Shown here: positions 9,234-18,226 of the stretch, piece after piece
How the letters are laid out: each line of letters starts with the position of its first letter
Numbering within the stretch: the stretch's first letter is position 1
Assembly (NCBI RefSeq): GCF_002024805.1
Contig: NZ_CP014337.1
Span: 3,038,001-3,102,000 of the forward strand
Direction of reading: 5' to 3'
Origin: Elizabethkingia bruuniana
GTDB lineage: Bacteria; Bacteroidota; Bacteroidia; Flavobacteriales; Weeksellaceae
DNA length: 64,000 nt
Made by a program: the position numbers and the translations under genes
Notes under the pieces: model-generated
Seen by the model: the letters and a program-made list of their open reading frames with translations, nothing else
What the model was told of the DNA's origin: nothing
Database searches by the model: none

Positions 9234-10289
9234 TCAGAATTTAATAATCTGTCCGGATTCTGCACTTTCCAGAGCTTTATCAATAAGCTTCATATTCTGT
9301 ATAACTTCTTTGCCTGGAGATGGCAATGGATTACCAAATACTACATGTTCATATATTTCCTGATAATAATCCATATAGTCTCCTGCTTTACTACTTTGTG
9401 TTATACGAATTGTATCTCCGTTTTCATCCAGATAATTCAGAATACTATCATCACCGTTAAGAGGACTTTGCCAGTCTTTGTTATATTCAGGAATAGCACC
9501 AGCTACTAATTCTGCTTCTTGATTGTCTGTTCTTTCTTGTAGAAAACTTCCTCTGTCGCCATGAATTTTATATGCATAATGGTCTTCTTTGGTAAATACA
9601 GAGGCTTTTACACGCACTCTAAGACTATCCGGATAGTACAAAAGAATTTCAAAATAATCGTTGGCATACTCTGTTCCTTTCATTGAAAAAACATCTGCAA
9701 ATAGTTTTTCCGGTGTTCCAAAAAGCTGAATAGCCTGATCTGTGAGATGAGCTCCCAAATCATGTAATGCTCCGGATGCAGGTAAGTCGGGATTTTCTTT
9801 ATGTACTTTCCCGCTTGCTGTAGTACGGAATCTGTCAAAACGTATCTCAACTTCTTTTATATTTCCGAGCTTTCCTTCAGATATAATATTTTTCACCTGT
9901 AAAAAGTCACGATCGAATCTCCGGTTCTGATAAACACTCAAAAACAATCCTTTTTCTTCTGCCAGCTTTACCAACTCTTCGGCTTCGGAAGTATTTACTG
10001 TAAAAGGTTTTTCCACGACAACATTCTTACCCGCTTCTAAAGCCATTTTTGCGTATTCGAAATGCGTCTGTACGGGTGTATTTACTACTACCATATCTAT
10101 ATCTGCATTTTTCAGCATTTCTTCAACCGAACGGTAGATAATTGCATCAGGGTATTTCTCATTTGAGTCATTTTTAGATCTCTCAACAACCGCAGACATA
10201 AAATATCCGGGATGTTCTTTCAGAAATGGTGCATGAAATACTTTCCCACTCATTCCAAATGCGCAAAGGCCAACTTTTACTAATTGCAT
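9234..10289 (-). CDS. Gfo/Idh/MocA family oxidoreductase
   Basis: 351 residues. The N-terminal Rossmann fold begins VKVGLCAFGMSGKVFHAPFL, and the family motif EKPFTVN (about residues 93-99) carries the Lys-Pro that contacts the nicotinamide. DLGAHLTDQAI further on supplies the catalytic His/Asp region. Members oxidise or isomerise sugars and related polyols with NAD(P); which one here is unknown. It is divergent from the TonB receptor gene. A TAnnTTTG box on the minus strand (10303-10310) lies close to the ATG. Confidence 0.88.
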   Translation of the reverse strand: MQLVKVGLCAFGMSGKVFHAPFLKEHPGYFMSAVVERSKNDSNEKYPDAIIYRSVEEMLKNADIDMVVVNTPVQTHFEYAKMALEAGKNVVVEKPFTVNTSEAEELVKLAEEKGLFLSVYQNRRFDRDFLQVKNIISEGKLGNIKEVEIRFDRFRTTASGKVHKENPDLPASGALHDLGAHLTDQAIQLFGTPEKLFADVFSMKGTEYANDYFEILLYYPDSLRVRVKASVFTKEDHYAYKIHGDRGSFLQERTDNQEAELVAGAIPEYNKDWQSPLNGDDSILNYLDENGDTIRITQSSKAGDYMDYYQEIYEHVVFGNPLPSPGKEVIQNMKLIDKALESAESGQIIKF

Positions 10290-10302
10290 CTCGATTTTTT
10301 AT

Positions 10303-10310
10303 CAAAGATA
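10303..10310 (-). promoter_or_regulatory. Promoter -7 element of the Gfo/Idh gene
   Basis: The complement of CAAAGATA reads TATCTTTG, matching TAnnTTTG, 13 nt before the ATG. Confidence 0.55.
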
Positions 10311-10411
10311 TTACATATTCAATTGCCTGATATTACAGAATGATACAAAATTATCGATAAAGAAAAATACAGCATTGTAAATCAGATAAATACAAACAAA
10401 ACATTCTTTTT

Positions 10412-10488
10412 TTTAATAATTCTAAATAAAATATTGCTTTAATGCTAAAAATTTCTACTTTTGCAAAATTATTTTAAATAAGTCTAAA
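10412..10488 (+). promoter_or_regulatory. Siderophore receptor promoter with two Fur-like boxes
   Basis: The core promoter is TTG at 10434-10436, 19 nt, then TACTTTTG at 10456-10463. Two similar imperfect inverted sequences flank it: TTTAATAATTCTAAATA at 10412-10428 and TTTAAATAAGTCTAAATA at 10473-10490. Such TTTAnA/TCTAAA half-sites next to an iron-uptake gene suggest Fur repression. Fur identity is inferred, not shown. Confidence 0.5.
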
Positions 10489-10508
10489 TAGATTTAATTC
10501 AACAACTT

Positions 10509-12749
10509 ATGAATAAAAGCACTATTGCTCTGGGACTCCTATTGTGCGCTACTTTTGCTCATGCACAGAAAGGAAAATTTATCAAAACTGATACTATTAA
10601 AGTTCAGCAGATAGAAGATATCAATCTCCACAAAACGGGAAATCCTAATAAGGCGAAACCATTATCTACCAAATCTAACCTTACGGTAATGGAAACCCCA
10701 CAACCAATTGCCATTGTTACTCATGAAATCATAGAACAACAACAGGCAAAGCAACTAAGTGATGTGCTGCAGAATGTAAACGGAATCTATGTAACATCTT
10801 CCAGAGGTAACTCTCAGGATAGTTTTGGAGGCAGGGGCTTTAGTTTAGGAAATGATAATATTTTCAAGAATGGTGCAAGAATAAATAGTGGTGTATTTCC
10901 TGAAGTAAGTGGCTTGGAGCGTGTAGAAGTTCTAAAAGGAGCTAATGCTATGTTATACGGGAATACTGCCGCAGGAGGGATTATAAACATGGTAACTAAA
11001 AAACCAAGATTTCAAACTGGTGGAAGCTTTAGTTTAAGCGGCGGAAGCTGGAATACTTATAAACCAACCTTTGACATTTATGGTCCTATCTCCAAAAGTG
11101 CTGCATTTAGATTAAATGCGGCTTATGAAACTGCTGATAGCTTTAGAGATGGAGTTTCTTCAGAAAAAATCTATTTCAATCCGTCTTTACTTTTCAACAT
11201 TGGAAAAAAATCTCAGCTGATTGTAGAAGGTGATTACCTGATCAATAATTTCACTCCAGATTTCGGTATCGGAGCTATTACCAATAAAGATGGTAGTTAC
11301 TCTATGAACAATTTGCTTCCAAGAAATGCTTTTCTAGGTGCAAACTGGCAATATCAGGACGTAAGACAGACTTCAACCAATATAACATTCAACCACCAGA
11401 TTAGTAACAATTGGTCCTTAAATGTAATTACTTCATACCAGAATTACACAAAAGATTACTTCTCTACTGAAAGAGTACAGTGGGAGTATGATAAGAATAA
11501 CAGACTTAACTGGAAAAGACCTTTGAACAAAACATATAATGAACAGAATTATACTTCTTTTCAGGCAAATGTAAATGGGGAATTTAACACCGGAAAAATT
11601 AATCATAAAGTTCTCATCGGTGCAGACAGTGATTATAGTGCTGCAGACTCTTATACTTACTTTAACCCATCCAACAATAAAACTTATGGTACCGGTTATA
11701 TTTATGGAACAGGTGGAGGTAATGGAGCACTATATTTAGATGATACAGCTACCTGGAGCAGTGGAAGCATTCCGGCCTCTGCAACACAGGACAGAAGCCG
11801 TATAAGAACGAGAAGGGTCGGAGTATATGTACAGGACTTTATAAGTCTGACTAAAGAATTTAAAGTTTTAGCAGGTTTACGTTGGTCGTACATCCAGAAT
11901 ATGCCAACCATAAATACTAATTTCAGAACCAATACCAAAAAATTAGTAGACAATTCCTCAACTTCAGATCAGGCACTATCTCCAAAAGTAGGGTTAGTAT
12001 ATATGCCGAATGATAACTTATCATTATTTGCAACATATACCAATTCTTTTTCAGCCAATACCGGTTATGATATTAACAGATCTACACTGAAACCTACTAC
12101 CATCGATCAGTATGAAGTAGGTGTAAAAAAGAATTTGTGGAACAATGCAATAGCAGTTAATCTTTCCGCTTATCAAATTCTGTATAAAAATTATTATCAG
12201 ACGGCAGAACTTACTGCAGGGGGACAACCAAATAGTGACCCAAACATGAAAGAATTTGCCGGAAAAATGCGCAGCCGTGGTGTAGAATTAGATATTACCG
12301 GAAACCCTTCGAAGAACCTTTCTTTAATAGGTGGTATTTCTTATAACAACTCTGTTTATTTAGACACTCCGGACACTTTTGGTTATGTAGAAAATCAGAG
12401 AATTGTAAGAACTCCGGCTACAACTGCTAACCTTTCAGCTTTCTATACTTTACCAAAATATATAAAAGGTCTTAAAGTTGGAGCAAGTTTCTATTATATC
12501 GGAGAGCGCTTAGCTGGATGGAATGACACTAAAGCAACCAACAACAGCAGAAATGGTGTATCCAGAATCTTTACATTAAAAGATTATACAACTTTAGCAC
12601 TATCTCTGGGATATGACTGGAAGAAGTTCTCTATTCAGGCAAAAGTGAATAACTTATTTGATACGGTTAATTACAATGTACACGAAAACTACTCTGTAAA
12701 CCCTATTGCACCTAGAAATTATTACTTTACATTGACTTACAGACTCTAA
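10509..12749 (+). CDS. TonB-dependent siderophore receptor
   Basis: 746 residues. The signal peptide MNKSTIALGLLLCATFAHAQ is followed by a plug domain (TPQPIAIVTHEIIEQQ, about residues 62-77; GLERVEVLKGANAMLYG, about 136-152, then GGIINMVTKKP) and a 22-strand beta-barrel reaching the C-terminus. The plug features and barrel size fit ferric-siderophore receptors of the FhuA/FpvA type, which take up iron chelates with TonB energy. No carboxypeptidase-like N-terminal extension and no SusD partner are present, which argues against a glycan (SusC) role. It is monocistronic with its own terminator. The ligand cannot be told from sequence. Confidence 0.92.
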   Translation: MNKSTIALGLLLCATFAHAQKGKFIKTDTIKVQQIEDINLHKTGNPNKAKPLSTKSNLTVMETPQPIAIVTHEIIEQQQAKQLSDVLQNVNGIYVTSSRGNSQDSFGGRGFSLGNDNIFKNGARINSGVFPEVSGLERVEVLKGANAMLYGNTAAGGIINMVTKKPRFQTGGSFSLSGGSWNTYKPTFDIYGPISKSAAFRLNAAYETADSFRDGVSSEKIYFNPSLLFNIGKKSQLIVEGDYLINNFTPDFGIGAITNKDGSYSMNNLLPRNAFLGANWQYQDVRQTSTNITFNHQISNNWSLNVITSYQNYTKDYFSTERVQWEYDKNNRLNWKRPLNKTYNEQNYTSFQANVNGEFNTGKINHKVLIGADSDYSAADSYTYFNPSNNKTYGTGYIYGTGGGNGALYLDDTATWSSGSIPASATQDRSRIRTRRVGVYVQDFISLTKEFKVLAGLRWSYIQNMPTINTNFRTNTKKLVDNSSTSDQALSPKVGLVYMPNDNLSLFATYTNSFSANTGYDINRSTLKPTTIDQYEVGVKKNLWNNAIAVNLSAYQILYKNYYQTAELTAGGQPNSDPNMKEFAGKMRSRGVELDITGNPSKNLSLIGGISYNNSVYLDTPDTFGYVENQRIVRTPATTANLSAFYTLPKYIKGLKVGASFYYIGERLAGWNDTKATNNSRNGVSRIFTLKDYTTLALSLGYDWKKFSIQAKVNNLFDTVNYNVHENYSVNPIAPRNYYFTLTYRL

Positions 12750-12776
12750 ATAGAGTCTACAGGCCTATATCAATTA

Positions 12777-12812
12777 CAAAAAGCAGCAAATTCTAAATTT
12801 GTTGCTTTTTTA
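12777..12812 (+). terminator. Intrinsic terminator after the TonB receptor
   Basis: AAAAAGCAGCAAATT pairs with AATTTGTTGCTTTTT, followed by T-rich sequence. Confidence 0.85.
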
Positions 12813-12897
12813 TTTACAGCACCAAACTCTGTTTACGAAAAAAACAACAAAATGGAATAGTAATTGTATTTATAATTTTCGTTAAAAAAAATATAAA

Positions 12898-12905
12898 TAT
12901 ATTTG
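12898..12905 (+). promoter_or_regulatory. Promoter -7 element of the outer-membrane protein gene
   Basis: TATATTTG matches TAnnTTTG. It leaves an A-rich 5' leader of about 75-80 nt before the ATG, longer than for most genes here. Confidence 0.6.
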
Positions 12906-12989
12906 CAGTAGAGTTTTAAACCTCAAACCAAGATACAGCCAAATAAAAAAAATTTAAAAATTTATTTCTTTAACAAAAAATAATACAAA

Positions 12990-13574
12990 ATGAAAAAGTT
13001 AATTTTAAGCACAGCAATTTTAGCAACAGGTCTATTTTCAGTAACAAAAGCTCAGCTGCAAAAAGGAAACTGGATGGTAGGTGGTAACATCATTACTTCC
13101 AGCTTCGGATTAAACACAGGTGGTGGTTACAACTTCACGCTACAACCTAAAGCTGCATATTTTATTGATGATAACTTTGCACTTGGAGGCCAGGTTACTT
13201 TTGGATTTGCAGGAACCAAAGATGGTCCTACAACTTACAAATACAGTGTAGGTCCAATGGCTAGATATTATTTTAATAATGACCAGGTAGACAATTTACT
13301 GAAGCATGGTAGATTCTTCTTAGAAGGAAATGCAGGTATTGGTGGTACAAGTGTAACCAAAGGTGGTAATTCTACAACAGGTCTTAACTTAGGTGTAGGT
13401 CCAGGTTACGCTTACTTCATCACACCTAACGTTGCAGTAGAGGGTCTTGTAAAATACAACGGTGATTTCGGATTCGGAAATAATGGTACAACTTCTAACA
13501 TTGGCTTCAATGTAGGTTTCCAGATTTACCTTCCAACATCTAAAGTAAAACAAGTTACAAGAGGAGCACAATAA
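12990..13574 (+). CDS. Outer-membrane beta-barrel protein
   Basis: 194 residues. A signal peptide (MKKLILSTAILATGLFSVTKAQ) is followed by alternating hydrophobic and polar strands rich in Gly, Asn and aromatic residues (GNWMVGGNIITSSFGLNTGG, FALGGQVTFGF, VAVEGLVKYNGDFGFG, NVGFQIYLP), the look of a small eight-stranded porin-like barrel. A-rich sequence precedes the start and codon use is that of a highly expressed gene. Transport function is not implied. It ends in a strong hairpin terminator. Confidence 0.85.
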   Translation: MKKLILSTAILATGLFSVTKAQLQKGNWMVGGNIITSSFGLNTGGGYNFTLQPKAAYFIDDNFALGGQVTFGFAGTKDGPTTYKYSVGPMARYYFNNDQVDNLLKHGRFFLEGNAGIGGTSVTKGGNSTTGLNLGVGPGYAYFITPNVAVEGLVKYNGDFGFGNNGTTSNIGFNVGFQIYLPTSKVKQVTRGAQ

Positions 13575-13591
13575 AATTTACATTTTAATAC

Positions 13592-13625
13592 AAAATGCCA
13601 GCCCTAATCCGGCTGGCATTTTTAT
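13592..13625 (+). terminator. Intrinsic terminator overlapping the next promoter
   Basis: AATGCCAGCC pairs with GGCTGGCATT (loop about 7 nt) and is followed by TTTTATTTTT. The T-tract runs into the -7 box of the MscS gene at 13623-13630. Confidence 0.9.
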
Positions 13626-13630
13626 TTTTG
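13623..13630 (+). promoter_or_regulatory. Promoter -7 element of mscS nested in the terminator tail
   Basis: TATTTTTG matches TAnnTTTG, 15 nt before the ATG at 13646. The box shares bases with the U-tract of the preceding terminator. Confidence 0.6.
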
Positions 13631-13645
13631 CATAAATTTACAATT

Positions 13646-14500
13646 ATGAACGAAGGATTGAAGTACATTGATATTGTATTGGCTGTATTAAAAAGCTGGT
13701 ATGTAAAATTTGCTGAATTATCTCCAAGACTAATTATTGGGATACTTGTTTTTATATTATTCTTAAAAGGCAGCAGGTATCTGAGTAAAGTAACGGTAAA
13801 AATTGTTAATAACTTTTTCCCGGATAGCAGTAAACAGGGAACAGCTGTTGCCTTGGTAGGTGTTTTCCGCTTTCTGATTATTCTGATGGGAACTTTTATT
13901 TCTCTGGAAATAATGAACTTCAGTGGTTTCTTGTGGAAATTCATCGGAAGCTTAGGAGTTGCCGGGGTTATTGCCGGGGTCGCATTAAAAGATCTTGTAT
14001 CCAGTATTTTCTCCGGAATGCTAGTGGGTATAGATAAGTCCTTTAAGGTTGGTGATTACATTACATTAGGCGCCCATTCCGGCACTGTAACCGAGATTGG
14101 CTTCCTTACCACAAAACTGATCAATGACGAAGGAAAAAAGGTTTATATTCCCAATCAGACAATTTTTAACGCTCCATTTTATAATATTACAGCTTCTCCG
14201 CAGCGAAAAATTATTTTCGACTTCGATATTCCGGCCAGTCAGGATATACAAAAAGCAAAAGATTGTATTTTGGAAGTTATTAAAACTATGGATAAAGCAG
14301 ACCGGTTGGAAAGTGCAGATGTTATATTCACTTCTCTCAAACAAGGAACATTTAATATTCAGGTGAAATTCTGGATTGCTATCGGATCTAATGTTGCCGA
14401 TACCAAGAGTGATGCTCTTGTGAAAATAAAAGAAAAGCTTGATCAGGAAAATATCCTGCTAAGCACTCCGATGAGTATAAGTATTGAAAAAGAATCATAA
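13646..14500 (+). CDS. MscS family mechanosensitive ion channel
   Basis: About 284 residues from MNEGLKYID; an ATG at 13595 lies inside the preceding terminator and is rejected. Three transmembrane helices occupy roughly residues 20-120. The pore-lining TM3 contains the Gly/Ala-rich GVAGVIAGVALKDLVSSIFSG, and the following MscS beta-domain shows FKVGDYITLG and KKVYIPNQTIFNAPFYN. These channels open on membrane tension to release solutes after osmotic downshock. The length is close to E. coli MscS (286), so this is the small-channel type. Confidence 0.92.
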   Translation: MNEGLKYIDIVLAVLKSWYVKFAELSPRLIIGILVFILFLKGSRYLSKVTVKIVNNFFPDSSKQGTAVALVGVFRFLIILMGTFISLEIMNFSGFLWKFIGSLGVAGVIAGVALKDLVSSIFSGMLVGIDKSFKVGDYITLGAHSGTVTEIGFLTTKLINDEGKKVYIPNQTIFNAPFYNITASPQRKIIFDFDIPASQDIQKAKDCILEVIKTMDKADRLESADVIFTSLKQGTFNIQVKFWIAIGSNVADTKSDALVKIKEKLDQENILLSTPMSISIEKES

Positions 14501-14502
14501 AT

Positions 14503-14534
14503 AAAAAGCCACTTCAAATGAAGTGGCTTTTTTT
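14503..14534. terminator. Bidirectional intrinsic terminator
   Basis: AAAAAGCCACTTC pairs with GAAGTGGCTTTTT between convergent mscS and sucC. Confidence 0.9.
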
Positions 14535-14554
14535 ATGCGATTGCAAATGTGTGA

Positions 14555-15748
14555 TTAAGAAGCTAAAACTTCTTTTACTTTATTTGCAGCTTCTTCTAAT
14601 GTAATAGCAGAATGTACAGGAAGACCTGAATCATCGATTAATTGCTTAGCTTCTACAGCATTAGTTCCTTGTAATCTTACGATTAACGGAACAGGTAAGC
14701 TACCCATAGCTTTGTAAGCATCTACAACACCTTGTGCTACTCTGTCACATCTTACGATACCACCGAAGATATTGATTAAGATAGCTTTTACGTTTGGATC
14801 TCTAAGGATAATTCCGAAAGCTGTTTGTACTCTCTGAGCATCAGCAGTACCACCAACGTCAAGGAAGTTAGCAGGATTACCTCCTGAAAGCTTAATGATA
14901 TCCATAGTCGCCATCGCCAGACCAGCTCCGTTTACCATACAAGCAACGTTACCATCTAACTTCACGAAGTTAAGACCAGCTTCACCAGCCTCAACATCCA
15001 TAGGATCTTCTTCTCTTGTATCTCTTAGTTCTGCTAAGTCTTTGTGACGGTATAATGCGTTGTCATCTAAAGTTACTTTAGCATCTACTGCGATAATTTT
15101 GTTATCAGAAGTTTTTAACACAGGGTTGATCTCGAAAAGAGAAGCATCAATACCTACATAAGCATTGTAAAGACTACCGATGAATTTAACGAACTCTTTG
15201 AAAGCGTTTCCTTCCAATCCTAGGTTGAAAGCAATTTTTCTAGCCTGGAAACCTTGTAGTCCGTAAGCAGCATCAATAACTTCTTTGTGGATAAGATGAG
15301 GCGTAACTTCAGCTACGTGCTCGATATCCATACCACCTTCTGTAGAATATACTACAGTATTTTTACCTAATGCTCTGTCTAAAAGAATAGAAACATAAAA
15401 TTCTTTAGTTTCTGTTTCTCCTGGATAATAAACATCTTCAGCTACCAATACAGAATTAACTTTTTTACCCTCAGCAGATGTCTGTGGCGTAATAAGTTGC
15501 ATACCGATAATATTACCTGCATTTTCTTTAAGTTTATCCATGTTTGGAGAGAACTTAACACCACCACCTTTACCACGACCACCGGCGTGAATTTGTGCTT
15601 TTACAACCCAGCCTTGTGCTCCGGTTTCAGCAGTAAGTTTTTCAGCAGCAGCAACTGCTTCATCCACATTATTAGCTACAAAACCACGTTGTATAGCTAC
15701 ACCGTACTTCGCTAAAATCTCTTTTGATTGATATTCGTGAAGATTCAT
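14555..15748 (-). CDS. sucC: Succinate-CoA ligase (ADP-forming) subunit beta
   Basis: 397 residues, full length. It joins with SucD to interconvert succinyl-CoA and succinate with formation of ATP in the TCA cycle. The N-terminal ATP-grasp domain begins MNLHEYQSKEILAKYGV and includes VKAQIHAGGRGKGGGVKF; the C-terminal CoA-ligase domain has NGAGLAMATMD, LDVGGTAD and INIFGGIVRCD. SucD is not adjacent, as is common in this group. A TAnnTTTG box at 15784-15791 (minus strand) lies about 36 nt upstream. Confidence 0.96.
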   Translation of the reverse strand: MNLHEYQSKEILAKYGVAIQRGFVANNVDEAVAAAEKLTAETGAQGWVVKAQIHAGGRGKGGGVKFSPNMDKLKENAGNIIGMQLITPQTSAEGKKVNSVLVAEDVYYPGETETKEFYVSILLDRALGKNTVVYSTEGGMDIEHVAEVTPHLIHKEVIDAAYGLQGFQARKIAFNLGLEGNAFKEFVKFIGSLYNAYVGIDASLFEINPVLKTSDNKIIAVDAKVTLDDNALYRHKDLAELRDTREEDPMDVEAGEAGLNFVKLDGNVACMVNGAGLAMATMDIIKLSGGNPANFLDVGGTADAQRVQTAFGIILRDPNVKAILINIFGGIVRCDRVAQGVVDAYKAMGSLPVPLIVRLQGTNAVEAKQLIDDSGLPVHSAITLEEAANKVKEVLAS

Positions 15749-15783
15749 ATTGTTTTGATTATATTTTTATTTTTTTAGATTTA

Positions 15784-15791
15784 CAAATGTA
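15784..15791 (-). promoter_or_regulatory. Promoter -7 element of sucC
   Basis: The complement of CAAATGTA reads TACATTTG. No convincing -33 TTG was found. Confidence 0.5.
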
Positions 15792-15826
15792 CAAAATAGA
15801 CCCGAAACTAAAGAAGGGTGAAATGT

Positions 15827-16384
15827 TTATTTTTCTTTAATTGAGGCTACTACAGTTTTGAATATTTTTTCAAATTTCGCCTTATCTTTTACCGGGCAGA
15901 AGGAATATACAGAATAGGTAGACTTAGCTGTTTTAATACCTACAGTAACATAAGCATACTTGGAAAACTTAGTCTGTTCTTTACCATTATCATCATAATC
16001 GGTATACTTATAATCTCCTTCAAAATTCTGGTAAGCATACTGCATTCCGTTTTTAGCTTCGGTTTTAATATCACCAATCTTTAAAGCAGAATTTCTCTCT
16101 AAAGATTCAATTGCTGTAGAGTTGTAATGCTTGATTACATCTTCAGCCGATCCAAACAAAGGAGTCTCTCTCCAGTCTTCTATCGGATCCTGAATAATAT
16201 ATAATGTAAAATCATTTGGCTGGTCAAAGATTTGGAAAACAACATTTTCCTGCTCACCTTCTACTTGCTTAAAGCTATCAGGGTAGCTGATTTCAAAAGG
16301 AACTCCAACAGTTTTAGTAATATTCTTCTGAGCAAAAGCTCCAACCGATAATACTAAAGCTGCTGTAAAAAGTAATTTTTTCAT
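15827..16384 (-). CDS. Secreted protein of unknown function
   Basis: 185 residues with a clear signal peptide (MKKLLFTAALVLSVGAFAQ). The mature part, beginning KNITKTVGVPFEISYPDSF, is a mixed alpha/beta domain ending in a predicted helix (KAKFEKIFKTVVASIKEK). No family is recognised with confidence; the arrangement resembles small periplasmic PsbP/Mog1-like folds, which is only an impression. It is the last gene of a probable three-gene operon with the DUF423 and HMG-CoA reductase genes (gaps of 9 and 11 nt). Confidence 0.75.
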   Translation of the reverse strand: MKKLLFTAALVLSVGAFAQKNITKTVGVPFEISYPDSFKQVEGEQENVVFQIFDQPNDFTLYIIQDPIEDWRETPLFGSAEDVIKHYNSTAIESLERNSALKIGDIKTEAKNGMQYAYQNFEGDYKYTDYDDNGKEQTKFSKYAYVTVGIKTAKSTYSVYSFCPVKDKAKFEKIFKTVVASIKEK

Positions 16385-16393
16385 TTTTTATGT

Positions 16394-16783
16394 CTAGTTA
16401 AATTTTGATTTAAAGATAATAATCATCAACATTAGCCAGCTTAAGATCATAAATAAACCGCCAAGAGGTGTAATAGGTCCTAAAAACTTCAGATTAGTAT
16501 TCCATACTTCCTGAAAAGAAAGGAAATAAATACTTACTGAGAACAAGAATGTTCCGGCAATCATAAACCAACCAGCACTTTTTTCAATTCCGGTATCGAA
16601 TTTCAGGAAAAATCCAATAATCAAGAGATATAATGCTGCGTACATTTGGTACTTTACTCCCACCTCAAAACTTTCAAGTCTTTCTACTGAAAGAATCTTC
16701 TTAAATGCATGTGCTCCGAAAGCGCCCAGTATTACTGAAAGCATTCCATAAAAAGCACCGAAAAATAAAGTTATTGTTTTCAT
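16394..16783 (-). CDS. DUF423 family small membrane protein
   Basis: 129 residues with four predicted membrane helices. The opening LFFGAFYGMLSVILGAFGAHAFKKIL and the following LESFEVGVKYQMYAALYLL are the hallmark of the DUF423 (YgdD) family, whose function is unknown. It lies between HMG-CoA reductase and the secreted protein with tight spacing, so it is probably co-transcribed. Confidence 0.88.
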   Translation of the reverse strand: MKTITLFFGAFYGMLSVILGAFGAHAFKKILSVERLESFEVGVKYQMYAALYLLIIGFFLKFDTGIEKSAGWFMIAGTFLFSVSIYFLSFQEVWNTNLKFLGPITPLGGLFMILSWLMLMIIIFKSKFN

Positions 16784-16794
16784 TCTTATTGAAT

Positions 16795-18123
16795 TTATTT
16801 CTTTCTCAATTTCTCCAGTTCAGCAATCACCTCATGGTGACTCACTGTTTTATCTTTGAAGTAATTTACAAAATGTTGTTTTTCTGCTTCTGTTGCTCCA
16901 AACTGATTCAGAATATTGAACAAATGCATTTTCATATGCCCTTTTTGTATACCTGTAGTTACCAATGATCGAAGTGCTGCAAAGTTTTGTGCTAAACCAG
17001 AAACAGCAATGATACTCATAAGTTCTGTTGCGGAAGGCTTGCCTAGAAGTGCCAATGAGAATTTCACCAACGGATGAAGATTAGTTAACCCACCAACAAC
17101 TCCTACAGAGATAGGAAGGTCTAACCAGAATCTGAAAACACCGTTATCCGTTGAACAATGCGTTAAACTCGTATATCTCCCATCTTTGGAAGCATAGGTA
17201 TGCGCACAAGCTTCTGTTGCACGGAAGTCGTTTCCGGTAGCAATAACAACTGCATCTACCCCATTCATAATTCCTTTATTATGAGTTGTAGCACGATAAG
17301 GTTCGATCTCTGCGATATTTACAGCCTGCTTAAATTTCCAGGCGAATTCTTCCGGAGCAATCCCACTATCATCGATAAGATCCTCCATTTTACAGGAAAC
17401 CTCAGCTCTGACAACGCAATCTGGCGTGAAATTGGACAGGATATTCATAATAACACGAAGGGAATCTTTCTCTTCTTGTGTGAATTTATCAGATAGTTCA
17501 ACTTCTTTTTTCAGGGTTTTACCAAACTGCTCCAGGCACGAGTTGATAAAATTAGCTCCCATGCTATCTTTGGTGTTGAAAGAAGCTTTTAGCTGGTAAT
17601 AATCCTGCATTTGTGCAGTTTTATCTACCAACTCAATATCCAGAATTCCGCCACCACGTGAACGCATATTCTTTGTAATCTCTTCAGTATCGTCAAATAA
17701 TCTTTGCTTTAATACATGGTTAAAGAATGACTGAAGTTTTACACTTTCCCCGTTAAATGTAAAGTGAGTATGTCCCAGTTTTTTCTCGTTGATTACAGTA
17801 GTCTTGAAACCACCTTTATCTAACCAGAATTTTGCGGACTTGGAGGCTGCAGCCACTACAGAACTTTCCTCTACGGCCATTGGAATTGCTTTTAATTCTC
17901 CATCAATCAGAAAATTAGGTGCTATACCATAGGGCATATAAAAGTTGGAAATGGTATTCTCTGAAAACTCTTCATGAAGTTTCTGAAGGTCTGCATTGTC
18001 ATTCCAGTATTGTTGTAATATATCTGTGTATTGTTGGCTGCCTTCCAGATAAGTACTAACTAACCAATCGATTTTCTTTTGTTTGCCAAGCTTTGAAAAG
18101 CCTTCTATAGGCTGATGTTTCAT
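16795..18123 (-). CDS. Hydroxymethylglutaryl-CoA reductase, class II type
   Basis: 442 residues, the size of short bacterial (class II) enzymes lacking the eukaryotic membrane domain. Visible are the N-terminal QKKIDWLV, the substrate-loop segment AVEESSVVAAASKSAKFW with the catalytic Glu, the nucleotide-binding/catalytic NGVDAVVIATGNDFRATEACAH, and VGVVGGLTNLHPLV. HMG-CoA reductase makes mevalonate in isoprenoid synthesis; the family is often labelled degradative, but Flavobacteriia use it for the mevalonate pathway. It heads a three-gene unit, with TAnnTTTG at 18149-18156. Confidence 0.92.
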   Translation of the reverse strand: MKHQPIEGFSKLGKQKKIDWLVSTYLEGSQQYTDILQQYWNDNADLQKLHEEFSENTISNFYMPYGIAPNFLIDGELKAIPMAVEESSVVAAASKSAKFWLDKGGFKTTVINEKKLGHTHFTFNGESVKLQSFFNHVLKQRLFDDTEEITKNMRSRGGGILDIELVDKTAQMQDYYQLKASFNTKDSMGANFINSCLEQFGKTLKKEVELSDKFTQEEKDSLRVIMNILSNFTPDCVVRAEVSCKMEDLIDDSGIAPEEFAWKFKQAVNIAEIEPYRATTHNKGIMNGVDAVVIATGNDFRATEACAHTYASKDGRYTSLTHCSTDNGVFRFWLDLPISVGVVGGLTNLHPLVKFSLALLGKPSATELMSIIAVSGLAQNFAALRSLVTTGIQKGHMKMHLFNILNQFGATEAEKQHFVNYFKDKTVSHHEVIAELEKLRKK

Positions 18124-18148
18124 TATTTTATCTTATAAAATATCCTCC

Positions 18149-18156
18149 CAAAGATA
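18149..18156 (-). promoter_or_regulatory. Promoter -7 element of the HMG-CoA reductase operon
   Basis: The complement of CAAAGATA reads TATCTTTG, 25 nt before the ATG. Confidence 0.5.
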
Positions 18157-18173
18157 CAACATTAAAAACAAAG

Positions 18174-18200
18174 AAAGCAGATGCGATGCATCTGCTTTTT
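18174..18200 (-). terminator. Intrinsic terminator after the second ABC-F gene
   Basis: AAAGCAGATG pairs with CATCTGCTTT. It lies between the end of the ABC-F gene and the HMG-CoA reductase promoter, all on the minus strand. Confidence 0.75.
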
Positions 18201-18226
18201 ATCATGGATTATAGTGATATACACAT

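Noticed and set aside
13595-13645. Upstream ATG of the MscS gene
   Set aside because: It lies within the terminator stem of the previous gene and before the promoter box.
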